Source: Anaerolineae bacterium
Lineage (GTDB): Bacteria; Chloroflexota; Anaerolineae; 4572-78; J111
Direction: 5' to 3'
DNA: 64,000 bases
Assembly (NCBI GenBank): GCA_023151115.1
Contig: JAKLJP010000022.1
Coordinates: 1 to 64,000, forward strand
This document shows, one piece after another, positions 41,995 through 49,455 of this stretch. A program made the translations under genes and the position numbers. Position 1 is the first letter of the stretch; the number at the start of each line of letters is the position of its first letter. Under the pieces are notes generated by a model that saw nothing but the letters and a program-made list of their open reading frames with translations, was not told where the DNA came from and ran no database searches.

Positions 41995-43296
41995 ATGAGC
42001 AAAACTTCTGCTTCACCCCGTTTGGTGGCCTTGCAATACCGAGATTTTCGGCTGCTCTGGCTGGGACAGCTTATCTCGATTACCGGCTCACAAATGCAGA
42101 TTGTGGCCGTTGACTGGCATATTTATGAACTGCTCAAGGGCCAAATTTATCTCTTTTCGCTGCTGGGCTGGGAGATTCCGCTGCAAGCCGAAGCGCTGGG
42201 GCTGGGCGCGCTGGGCCTGATGCGCGTTTTACCGATCATTGTGTTTGCCCTGGTCGGCGGGGTGCTGGCCGACGCCCTGGACCGCCGCCGCTTGATGATG
42301 TGGACTCAAGGGGCCGCCGCCGTCTTTGCGGGACTACTCGCCCTGGCTACCTTTGGTGGTTATGACAGCGTGCCGGTGGTCTATCTGCTGACGGCGGCCA
42401 CAGCCGCGGCGATGGCTTTTGATAACCCGGCCCGGCAGTCCCTGATCCCCAATCTGGTTCCCCGCGAACATTTGTCGAACGCAGTCAGCCTCAATACCCT
42501 GATGTGGCAGATTGCGACCATTGTGGGGCCGGCGCTGGCCGGAGTGTTGGTCGGCTGGTTCAACCTGAGCCTGGTTTACCTGCTCAACGCCATGTCTTTT
42601 GTGGCGGTGCTGATTGCGCTCTGGTTGATGCACTACCGCAAGCAAGAAACGGTTGAAATAACCGGCTTGAACTGGCAGGCCCTGGTCGAAGGAGTCCGCT
42701 TCACCTATCGCTCTCGCCTCATTTGGAGCACCATGCTGCTCGACTTTTTTGCCACCTTCTTCTCCTCGGCGCGGACCATGCTGCCCATCGTTGCCAGCGA
42801 TATTCTGGGTGTTGGGGTGCAAGGGTATGGCCTGCTGGCCACGGCTCAACCGATTGGGGCGGTGCTGGCGGGTTCTATTCTGTCGCTGCGGCGAGAAATT
42901 CAGCGCCAGGGGGCAGTGCTGCTGATCAGTGTGGTTATTTACGGTTTGGCCACAGCCTTTTTCGGGGTGTCAACCGTGTTTGCCCTGTCCTACCTGCTCT
43001 TTGGGTTGACCGGCGCGGCCGATACGGTTTCGACGGTGATCCGGGGGACGCTGCGGCAGGTCATGACGCCGGACCATTTGCGAGGCCGGATGATTGGGGT
43101 CAATATGATTTTCTTTATGGGCGGGCCGCAGTTGGGCGAATTAGAAGCCGGCCTGGTAGCAGCGGCGTTGGGGGTACCTTTTGCCATTGTCAGCGGCGGT
43201 CTGGCGACCGTTTTGCTGACCGGCTGGGTGGCCTGGAAATATCCCCGTTTGCGTCGTTACACGGCGACAACGGCGGCGGAAGTCGTGCGGACTTGA
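41995..43296 (+). CDS. MFS transporter (EntS/MFS_3-like exporter)
   Basis: 433 aa with about 12 hydrophobic segments. N-terminal RLVALQYRDFRLLWLGQLIS with SQMQIVAVDWHIYEL is typical of MFS_3 exporters. The A-like loop is GGVLADALDRRRLMM, followed by FDNPARQSLIPNLVPREHL and the second-half RGTLRQVMTPDHLRGRMIGV. Likely exports a small molecule or siderophore-like compound; the substrate cannot be told. A hairpin lies in its leader and a word-repeat hairpin follows the stop. Confidence 0.9.
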   Translation: MSKTSASPRLVALQYRDFRLLWLGQLISITGSQMQIVAVDWHIYELLKGQIYLFSLLGWEIPLQAEALGLGALGLMRVLPIIVFALVGGVLADALDRRRLMMWTQGAAAVFAGLLALATFGGYDSVPVVYLLTAATAAAMAFDNPARQSLIPNLVPREHLSNAVSLNTLMWQIATIVGPALAGVLVGWFNLSLVYLLNAMSFVAVLIALWLMHYRKQETVEITGLNWQALVEGVRFTYRSRLIWSTMLLDFFATFFSSARTMLPIVASDILGVGVQGYGLLATAQPIGAVLAGSILSLRREIQRQGAVLLISVVIYGLATAFFGVSTVFALSYLLFGLTGAADTVSTVIRGTLRQVMTPDHLRGRMIGVNMIFFMGGPQLGELEAGLVAAALGVPFAIVSGGLATVLLTGWVAWKYPRLRRYTATTAAEVVRT

Positions 43297-43308
43297 AGGC
43301 TATGAGTC

Positions 43309-43373
43309 TAAGGCTAAGGCTGAGGCTAAGGATGAAAGGATTCTTCTTAGCCTTAGACTCAGCCTTAGCCTTA
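43309..43373. terminator. AAGGCTAAGG-word hairpin between convergent genes
   Basis: Arms TAAGGCTAAGGCTGAGG... (43309-43332) and ...CAGCCTTAGCCTTA (up to 43373) match over about 22 of 24 positions. Probably a bidirectional terminator for the MFS and RodZ-like genes. The same word is translated in recQ (3760-3850) and pheT (22092-22130). Confidence 0.65.
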
Positions 43374-43378
43374 ATCAG

Positions 43379-44278
43379 TTAAGGCTGGGGAGTAGCCGGA
43401 GCTAATTCCAGGGGCAAAGGGGCTTCGCCTTCGGCGGGGACCGAAGGTGTGGCTGTAACGGTGGTTTGGCCGGGTTGGGGCGTCAGCACCGAGGGGTCGT
43501 CCACCTTTTCCCAAATTTGGTCTACTACCTGGCCTTCGCCGCCCATCACCCCGCGATTGATGCCGTTGACAATCACTTCCACCCCGCCGGCATTGCCGGC
43601 CCGAATGGCGACCCGGCGCTGGCCGGTCCAATTTTTGCTCTCGCCCGGCTGGAGAATGCCTTCAAAGGCTTTGGCGTCATCCACCAGAATTTGGATCCAG
43701 GAGGGCTGCTTGATTTGCAGCTCAACCGTCACCCCGCCATAAATAATCGGTGTTGGCGTCTCGGTGGGCGGGAGAGGCGTCGGGGTATTGGTGGGCAGCG
43801 GCGTGACAGTGGGTAACAGCAGGGCGGCATCGCCGTCCAGACCGGCGGCGTTGGGGGTTTTGGTGGGGGTAGGCGTCAGACTGGGCTGAATAACGGTGGT
43901 GTAGGTGACATAGCCAAAGCCACCCATCACCAGCATAAACAGCAGGATGCCAACCACAAAATCCCAACTGATGATGGGGCGCGGGGCCATCGAGAGGTTC
44001 ATAAACTCGATGCCGTTGGGGGTTAGGCGCTGGCCCTTGACCGGCACCACGCCGTTGCCATCATACAAGGTCAGGGCTTCAATCGGGTCAAGATTGAGAA
44101 ATTTGGCGTAATTGCGAATCAAGCCGCGGGTAATTACCGGAGAGGGAAACTTTTTAAATTCATTTCCTTCCAGGGCTTCCAGCACATGCCGCCGGATATA
44201 AATTGCCTCTTCGACTTCTTCCAGGGTAATCCCCTGTTCCTCGCGCGCCGCTTTTAGGGCGTCACCCAATCGGGCCAC
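43379..44278 (-). CDS. RodZ-like HTH membrane protein
   Basis: 299 aa. N-terminal HTH_25 domain (RLGDALKAAREEQGITLEEV ... RGLIRNYAKFLNLDP), one membrane helix (VVGILLFMLVMGGFGYVTYT), a TPTPTKTP linker and a C-terminal DUF4115 domain (VELQIKQPSWIQILVDD, GNAGGVEVIVNG). RodZ links MreB to cell-shape machinery; distant relatives with this architecture are widespread. GTG 44278 has GGGAG 8 nt upstream. Confidence 0.88.
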   Translation of the reverse strand: MARLGDALKAAREEQGITLEEVEEAIYIRRHVLEALEGNEFKKFPSPVITRGLIRNYAKFLNLDPIEALTLYDGNGVVPVKGQRLTPNGIEFMNLSMAPRPIISWDFVVGILLFMLVMGGFGYVTYTTVIQPSLTPTPTKTPNAAGLDGDAALLLPTVTPLPTNTPTPLPPTETPTPIIYGGVTVELQIKQPSWIQILVDDAKAFEGILQPGESKNWTGQRRVAIRAGNAGGVEVIVNGINRGVMGGEGQVVDQIWEKVDDPSVLTPQPGQTTVTATPSVPAEGEAPLPLELAPATPQP

Positions 44279-44302
44279 AACACATCTCCGGGAATAATAG
44301 TC

Positions 44303-44373
44303 AATGGTCAACAATCAATTGCGAGGTAATCATTCATTAACAATTGACAATTAACGATTGATTATTGACCATT
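44303..44373. repeat. AATGGTCAACAATCAAT inverted repeat
   Basis: 19-nt arms (44303-44321 / 44355-44373) with two mismatches, and a centre of ATTAACAATTGACAATTAACG words. It lies upstream of the RodZ-like gene. Confidence 0.65.
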
Positions 44374-44481
44374 AGCGGGGCTTCCTTCCAAAAAGTCCCA
44401 GCCGTCACAAATCGCGGCTTTATCTTACACACAGATAGGCAAGAGTCAAGTTTTTGAGAGAGGCGAAGATAGAAGATAGAC

Positions 44482-44575
44482 TCAGTGAATCCAAATTTGA
44501 GGAGCCAGCACGCCCACGTGCGGCGGTGTTCGGCACGTGGGCGTGCCTCACTCCTCGGAAAATTGGATCTACTGA
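44482..44575. mobile_element. MITE-like element, TCAGTAGATCCAA family, copy C (inverted)
   Basis: 94 bp in opposite orientation to copies A and B (TCAGTGAATCCAA / TTGGATCTACTGA), flanked by the perfect 3-bp direct repeat GAC (44479-44481, 44576-44578). It is inserted inside a GATAGA-word hairpin (arms about 44466-44480 and 44577-44602). Confidence 0.82.
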
Positions 44576-44577
44576 GA

Positions 44578-45660
44578 CTATTCTCTATCCTCTATTCTTC
44601 TCCTCATCTGGGCACGGAAGCGAGGGAGAGCGGTGGTGAAGGCCCAGTACATGGGCCGATTGACCGGATAATCAAACGCGCCCAGGCCCTGCACCACCTG
44701 GCCGCCGAAACCGCTTTTGAAGCGATACACCCCGGCCAGACGGTCGCTGTCGTCAAAAACATCCGGTGCGCCCCACATGTCGTAGGTGCAGCAGTGGCGA
44801 TCTCTGGCCCGGCAGATGGCGGCCCATTGCAGCAGGTGATTGGGCATGGTTTCGCGGCGCTGGCCGGTGGACGCGCCGTACATGTACCAGGCTGTCGGGC
44901 CAAAAATAAACAAGATCAAACCACTGACCACCTGCCCCTCAACCGAGGCCAGCAGTAGTTCGGCTTGGCCGGCGGCCAAAAATTGCTGCCAGACATCCTG
45001 ATAGTAAGCCGCCGGGCGAATCAAAAAACCGTCGCGGGCAGCGGTTTGAGCATACATGGCGTAAAAAGCGGGCAGGTCTGCCGCGCTGCCAGGGCGGATG
45101 GTCACGCCTTTGCGCTCGGCCAGGCGGATGTTGTAGCGCCATTTGGGCTTCATCGCCTCCAGCAGCGCCTCTGGCTCAGGGGTCAGGTTGATGACCACCG
45201 TATTGCGGAACTGAATTTGCTCCGGTGAAAAACGCCAGCCGCGTTGGGCTAACAGGTCGAGGGTGGCCTGTCCAACGGGTTCGAGCGGCTGGCTAGACTG
45301 CGGTTCGCCGTAAGCGCGGGGCACATCCGGGTCTATTTTGATGAAAAGGGCGCGGGTTCGGCGGGCGTAGCTTTCCAAATCGGCCAAAACCTGGGCGGCC
45401 AAAGCGGGGTTGCCATAATCCAAAGCCGGGCCTTTGGACACATAGAGAAAACTCCAGGGGGTGCGGGGAATGGCCCGCCGCAGAATTTGGGCGGCGGCAA
45501 CCGGCGTGTCGTGGTTATACCAGAGCAGCCGCTCGGCCTGCCAGCCCCAGCGACTTTTGAACTCGCCCCAATTCCAGCTTTGCAGGGCATGGGTGGTGGG
45601 CAGCGAAACCAGGATGCGCTCCCAAACGGCCGGGTCGTGCGTTGTTTCGAGGTTGAACAT
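44578..45660 (-). CDS. FemAB-like peptidoglycan bridge aminoacyltransferase / GNAT-fold protein
   Basis: 360 aa. Two tandem GNAT-like folds of the FemABX type: THALQSWNWGEFKSRWGWQ, FIKIDPDVPR, MKPKWRYNIRLAERKGVTIR (the classic K-x-R-x-N-I motif) and a C-terminal domain with WYMYGAS, LLQWAAI and YRFKSGFGG. Family members add amino acids to lipid II using aminoacyl-tRNA, and some serve other aminoacyl transfers. The last nine residues (MRRRIEDRE) and the stop codon are encoded by the GATAGA word repeat that carries MITE copy C. Confidence 0.87.
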   Translation of the reverse strand: MFNLETTHDPAVWERILVSLPTTHALQSWNWGEFKSRWGWQAERLLWYNHDTPVAAAQILRRAIPRTPWSFLYVSKGPALDYGNPALAAQVLADLESYARRTRALFIKIDPDVPRAYGEPQSSQPLEPVGQATLDLLAQRGWRFSPEQIQFRNTVVINLTPEPEALLEAMKPKWRYNIRLAERKGVTIRPGSAADLPAFYAMYAQTAARDGFLIRPAAYYQDVWQQFLAAGQAELLLASVEGQVVSGLILFIFGPTAWYMYGASTGQRRETMPNHLLQWAAICRARDRHCCTYDMWGAPDVFDDSDRLAGVYRFKSGFGGQVVQGLGAFDYPVNRPMYWAFTTALPRFRAQMRRRIEDRE

Positions 45661-45667
45661 AACAAGG

Positions 45668-46948
45668 CTATTCTGAGGACAGGTTTTGGCTCAACGCCTG
45701 CAAAATCCCGCCCCGACCCACCAGCCCCACCAGCCGGTCCTCATCATCCACCACCGGTAGACGCTTGATTTGATGGGTCAACAACAGGCGCAGGGCTTCC
45801 GGCAGGGAAGTGTCAGAAGAAACGGTTATCACCTGGCCGGTCATCACTTCGGCGGCGGTGCGCTGGCTCAGGTGAAGGCTGTCGGCCTGGCTCAGCGGCA
45901 GGCGGCGGGTGAGTGATTGGATAATGCCGCGACGTTCCTCAGCCGTGGCCCGTTTGATCAGGTCGCCATCGGTGATGATGCCCACGACCCGCCGCTGCTC
46001 GTCTACCACGATGACGCGCCGCTGGGCATGACTGACCAGCAAACTCACGATTTCGGCCAGAGAGGCGTCAAGTTTAACGGTTGGAACATTCGTCATCATC
46101 ACCTCGCCAACCCGGACGTGCTGGCCAGGCGGTGGACTTTTACGCGGCGACTCGGCCACCGGCGGCTGGGCCAGCGCCCGCAATACATCCACCCGGCTGA
46201 CCATGCCGGCCAACTTCCTCTGGGCGTCAACAACCGGCAATCGCTTGATATCATGTTCCACCATCACGTTGACGGCTTGAGCGATGGTCGTGTCATCTGT
46301 CACCGTAATCGGGTCAGGCGTCATATACTCGCCCACCATTTGGTGGGTCTGGCGCAAACGATGCAACTCCTGGGCAATTTCAGCCTCGTTTAACTCCTTT
46401 TGGACGCTAACGGCTAACAAGTCAACCCTATCCAGCAGGTCGCCATCGGTCAAAATGCCGACGATGCGCCCTTCTTGATCTACCACCGGCAGCGCCCGAT
46501 AGACCTTATCCAGCAGCAGTTCCACGGCCTCAGCCAGAGGGGTGTTGGCCTGCACCTTATGCACCTCGCGGCTCATCACATCCCGCACCGGCGCTTCCGC
46601 CGGCAGCTCGCGTAAGCGGCGGTGGCTGTAGGTGATCACTTCCACCTCATGCACAGTTATCAGTCCCTCAACCACCATTTCTTTTAAACGAGGCATCACC
46701 CGCTCGACGCGGGCCGGGTTATCCACCCATTCGATGATCAGGGGCAGGTCCGCCGACAGGTCGGTGATGGTAGCCGTGTGAATGCGGCTGTGCGCCCCAA
46801 AGCCGGCCAGGGCGCGGGTGACGGTCGCCCCGGCGCAGTCTTCTTTTTTCAACAGTTCCAGGATGGCGGCGTAGAGGGGTTTCCGGCCCCATTTGTCGCT
46901 TTCGCCGATGTAGATGGTCACTTTTTGAGCCAGGCCGATGATTTCCAT
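45668..46948 (-). CDS. DUF190 protein fused to four CBS domains
   Basis: 426 aa. N-terminal DUF190 ferredoxin-like domain (KVTIYIGESDKWGRKPLYAA ... RALAGFGAHSRIHTATITDL) followed by four CBS motifs (VMSREVHKVQANTPLAEAVE, YMTPDPITVTDDTTIAQAV, MMTNVPTVKLDASLAEIV, VMTGQVITVSSDTSLPEAL). CBS pairs bind adenine nucleotides, so this is a nucleotide-sensing regulator. DUF190 genes are often next to crcB, and here its start overlaps the crcB stop by 1 bp. Likely modulates the fluoride channel or a linked ion response. Confidence 0.88.
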   Translation of the reverse strand: MEIIGLAQKVTIYIGESDKWGRKPLYAAILELLKKEDCAGATVTRALAGFGAHSRIHTATITDLSADLPLIIEWVDNPARVERVMPRLKEMVVEGLITVHEVEVITYSHRRLRELPAEAPVRDVMSREVHKVQANTPLAEAVELLLDKVYRALPVVDQEGRIVGILTDGDLLDRVDLLAVSVQKELNEAEIAQELHRLRQTHQMVGEYMTPDPITVTDDTTIAQAVNVMVEHDIKRLPVVDAQRKLAGMVSRVDVLRALAQPPVAESPRKSPPPGQHVRVGEVMMTNVPTVKLDASLAEIVSLLVSHAQRRVIVVDEQRRVVGIITDGDLIKRATAEERRGIIQSLTRRLPLSQADSLHLSQRTAAEVMTGQVITVSSDTSLPEALRLLLTHQIKRLPVVDDEDRLVGLVGRGGILQALSQNLSSE

Positions 46949-47334
46949 TACGGTCCTCCTTCAACTAATCGAGCCAGTATAACGCCCAGAAAGACGCCCA
47001 ACATGCCCAACCCGGTGTTACCCAAAAAATACCAGGCAGCCGGCCACCACAAACCCTGCTCCAACAGTCGTAATGTTTCATAACTAAATGAAGAAAAGGT
47101 GGTATACCCCCCCAAAAAACCTACGGCCACAAACAAACGGTATTCCGGGGACAGAGCCAGCCGGCCGGTAGCCAAAGTTAGAAACAGACCGATAATAAAA
47201 CTACCGCTGACATTGATGAGCAGGGTCCCATAAGGAAAATCAGCGCCCCACCGGTTGGCCGCCCATTGTTGCAGCAAGTAGCGAACGTTAGCGCCAATAA
47301 AGCCACCCAGTCCGATTAAAAGATATTGTAGCAC
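46948..47334 (-). CDS. crcB: Fluoride channel CrcB/Fluc
   Basis: 128 aa with four membrane helices, the size of a Fluc subunit that works as an antiparallel dimer exporting fluoride. Landmarks: GGFIGANVRYLLQQW, the central PYGTLLINVSGSFIIG, GFLGGYTTFSSFSYE with the conserved Phe-rich filter region, and GVFLGVILA. No fluoride riboswitch was recognised upstream. Overlaps the DUF190-CBS gene by one base. Confidence 0.95.
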   Translation of the reverse strand: MLQYLLIGLGGFIGANVRYLLQQWAANRWGADFPYGTLLINVSGSFIIGLFLTLATGRLALSPEYRLFVAVGFLGGYTTFSSFSYETLRLLEQGLWWPAAWYFLGNTGLGMLGVFLGVILARLVEGGP

Positions 47335-47363
47335 AAAGCCTCCTTCAATAAAGACGCGATGTC

Positions 47364-47414
47364 ATGTGAGGCGATGAGGTGAGAGATTCTTCACGTCATC
47401 GTGTCCTCGCCTCA
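47364..47414. repeat. GAGGCGATGAGG-word inverted repeat
   Basis: Imperfect arms of ATGTGAGGCGATGAGGTGAG and CATCGTGTCCTCGCCTCAT words in the gap between crcB and the DUF6062 gene. Confidence 0.5.
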
Positions 47415-47417
47415 TTT

Positions 47418-48134
47418 TCATTTGCCTTTGGGTGGCGATGCGCCGACTACGGCTTCAATCGCCCGCAGCCAGGAGTCACCCTCAGCGCCGTAGGTTTCGT
47501 GCTGAAAGCGATGGTCTTTTTTGCGGATAAATTCGCCCAGATCGGCGCTCAAGCGCTGCCAGACTTCTTTCTGGGCTTCGACCAGACTGGTAAATATTTC
47601 TGCATCGGTAGTGGAGGCCAGCACCCGCCGGAAATGAGGCAGGCACAGCCCGTTGGAAGCGCGATAAGCCGGGGCCAGGGTATCGGGGCCGGTGAGGTGC
47701 TGGCGCAGGGCCGCCAAATAGTAGCTTTCGCTGCTCTCAATTTTAAGGCAGACCGGGCAGGGCTTTTGGGGGGCAAGGTCGGCGGCGAGTTTGGCGGTTG
47801 TGCTGCTGGGCGGGGCGGCATTGAAGAGCTGCCGGAAAGAAAATGGAGGCGGCTCGAATTTCCCGGCCTCGGCTACCCGCAGCAGGGCGTCAATGATATC
47901 TTTCATCATAATTGCCGCGCCCAGCGACGCGCCATAGCGGACCAATAACCAGGCGTGCTCGCGGCAGTAACCCCGGCTCTCGTTCAACGCTGCGCGCAAG
48001 GCCGGGTCGTTGACCAATTCCCACAGCAGGGAATCAATGTAGCCGTCGGCGGCCTGGGCCAACAAGCGGCACAAAGCGCAGCCCGGTTGGCCAAAAGCCT
48101 GGCGCAGGTCGTAATATCCGGCGGATTTGGTCAT
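47418..48134 (-). CDS. DUF6062 family protein
   Basis: 238 aa, function unknown. Two matching cysteine/histidine patches, CALCRLL ... YCREHAWLL and CPVCLKIE ... GLCLPHFRRVL, define the family and suggest metal binding (two C-x2-C plus C-x2-H sites). ATG 48134 is chosen because GGAG lies upstream and the conserved domain begins at once (SAGYYDLRQAFGQPGC). It lies upstream of crcB on the same strand. Confidence 0.82.
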   Translation of the reverse strand: MTKSAGYYDLRQAFGQPGCALCRLLAQAADGYIDSLLWELVNDPALRAALNESRGYCREHAWLLVRYGASLGAAIMMKDIIDALLRVAEAGKFEPPPFSFRQLFNAAPPSSTTAKLAADLAPQKPCPVCLKIESSESYYLAALRQHLTGPDTLAPAYRASNGLCLPHFRRVLASTTDAEIFTSLVEAQKEVWQRLSADLGEFIRKKDHRFQHETYGAEGDSWLRAIEAVVGASPPKGK

Positions 48135-48292
48135 GGCGTTTGTCTCCAAATAAAAAGCCTCTACCGTTGGGAGGTAGAGGCCATCAGTCAAACCGGTTGA
48201 CGGAGCGGGCAAATTTCCCTGGCGAGCCTCATCGCCTGTGGGGGTATTATATGTGCCGGGCTGGATTCGTCAATTTGGAGTACAAAGCTTAT

Positions 48293-48772
48293 TTAGAGAC
48301 TAACCTTGTACTTTTGCGAGAGTTCCGCCAAACTGTTGAAGTCAACCTCAAGCCCATACTTGTGGGCCAGGGCGCTGATGCGCTCGATGTCGGGCGGCCC
48401 AGGCTGGGCTAAGAGGCCGGCCAGTTCGACAAAATAGGTTTCAAAACCCGCCGGGGAAATGATTTCAAGGATGCGGGCCGGCTGGCTGCCGGCGTTCCAA
48501 ACGGTGTGAGGAACCCGACGCGGCTTGAGCACCAACGCGCCCGCCGGCGCGGTGACAACCTCAGCTCCAATTTGGGCCATAACCTCGCCTTCCAGGACAA
48601 ACGAATATTCGTCCTCGTTTTGGTGCGTGTGCAGCGGGGCTATCAGCTTGCCTGGCCCCAGGGGATGTTCCACCAACGAGAAGGAGGCGCCGGTCTGCGT
48701 TCCAAAGAGTTTGATCAGCCCAAGCGGGCCAATAGCTGTGCCTGCACCGGCTGAAATAGCGATGTTTGACAT
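48293..48772 (-). CDS. Cupin-domain protein 1
   Basis: 159 aa. Single cupin barrel: motif 1 APLHTHQNEDEYSFVLEGEV (two His and a Glu for metal) and motif 2 region PRRVPHTVWNAG with the last His. Possible dioxygenase, isomerase or small-molecule sensor; substrate unknown. The C-terminal tail IERISALAHKYGLEVDF is shared with the cupin at 48968. Both cupins lie downstream of an amidase on the minus strand. Confidence 0.85.
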   Translation of the reverse strand: MSNIAISAGAGTAIGPLGLIKLFGTQTGASFSLVEHPLGPGKLIAPLHTHQNEDEYSFVLEGEVMAQIGAEVVTAPAGALVLKPRRVPHTVWNAGSQPARILEIISPAGFETYFVELAGLLAQPGPPDIERISALAHKYGLEVDFNSLAELSQKYKVSL

Positions 48773-48830
48773 TGAGAAACCCCCGTAGTATGAAATTAGG
48801 CAACTCCAAAAAAATAATTATCCAAAGTCT

Positions 48831-48900
48831 GTGATACGTAATGCGTGATGCGTGATGATTTCCAGGCAAGATTTCTTACGCATCACGTATCACGCATCAC
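48831..48900. repeat. GTGATACGTAATGCGTGATG-word inverted repeat
   Basis: Arms 48831-48861 and 48874-48900 of GTGATGCG / CGCATCAC words between the two cupin genes, enclosed in a weaker outer repeat. Same class as 41001-41056. Confidence 0.65.
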
Positions 48901-48967
48901 GCCGGTGAGAATAATTGGATGATTTAAATCTTGGGACTGCCTTATTATCCTGGCTCTTAGACTTTTC

Positions 48968-49441
48968 TTACTCCGGCAACGGTCCCAGGATTTCGATATT
49001 GTACCTGGCTGCTACCGCGACCAATTTATCCAGATCAGGCGGACCGTCCGGCGGTGTGGGTTCGCTCATCTCGAGGACGAACTGCTCATAACCGGCGGGT
49101 GTGTTGAGGATGAAAAACCGGGCCGGCTTATCCCCCGTGACCTTAAAGCCATGCGGGATAGCACGGGGCAGAAAGGTATACGATCCTGCTGTGCCCGTTA
49201 TTTTGCGGTTGCCGCTGATAAAGGTTAGTTCGCCCTCAAGCACAAAAAAGATTTCGTCCTCGGCCTGGTGAATATGATAGGGCGACTCGTCGCCAACGGG
49301 CAATATTTGTTCGGTTAGCCCAAAGGCGCCGCCCGTTTGCTCGCCGGTGGCTTTGATAAAAACGGGTACCCCCAGAAACCAGACTGCCTGGCCTTCTTCT
49401 TGGGCCAATGAATAGAGTTCAAGCGTTTTTTCTTGTAACAT
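48968..49441 (-). CDS. Cupin-domain protein 2
   Basis: 157 aa. Cupin motif 1 SPYHIHQAEDEIFFVLEGEL with His-x-His and Glu, and motif 2 FLPRAIPHGFKVTGDKPAR. A distant paralogue of cupin 1 with the same C-terminal LDKLVAVAARYNIEI module. ATG 49441 lies 14 bp after the amidase stop, so the two are co-transcribed. Possibly processes or senses the amidase product (inference). Confidence 0.86.
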   Translation of the reverse strand: MLQEKTLELYSLAQEEGQAVWFLGVPVFIKATGEQTGGAFGLTEQILPVGDESPYHIHQAEDEIFFVLEGELTFISGNRKITGTAGSYTFLPRAIPHGFKVTGDKPARFFILNTPAGYEQFVLEMSEPTPPDGPPDLDKLVAVAARYNIEILGPLPE

Positions 49442-49455
49442 TGGTTAAATCTCCT

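Noticed and set aside
42723..43382. Open frame in another phase of the MFS gene
   Set aside because: Overlaps the conserved second half of the transporter; residues resemble no protein.
47335..47417. Fluoride riboswitch upstream of crcB
   Set aside because: The expected conserved GGCGAUGG-type start and pseudoknot partners are not seen; the gap holds a word-repeat hairpin.
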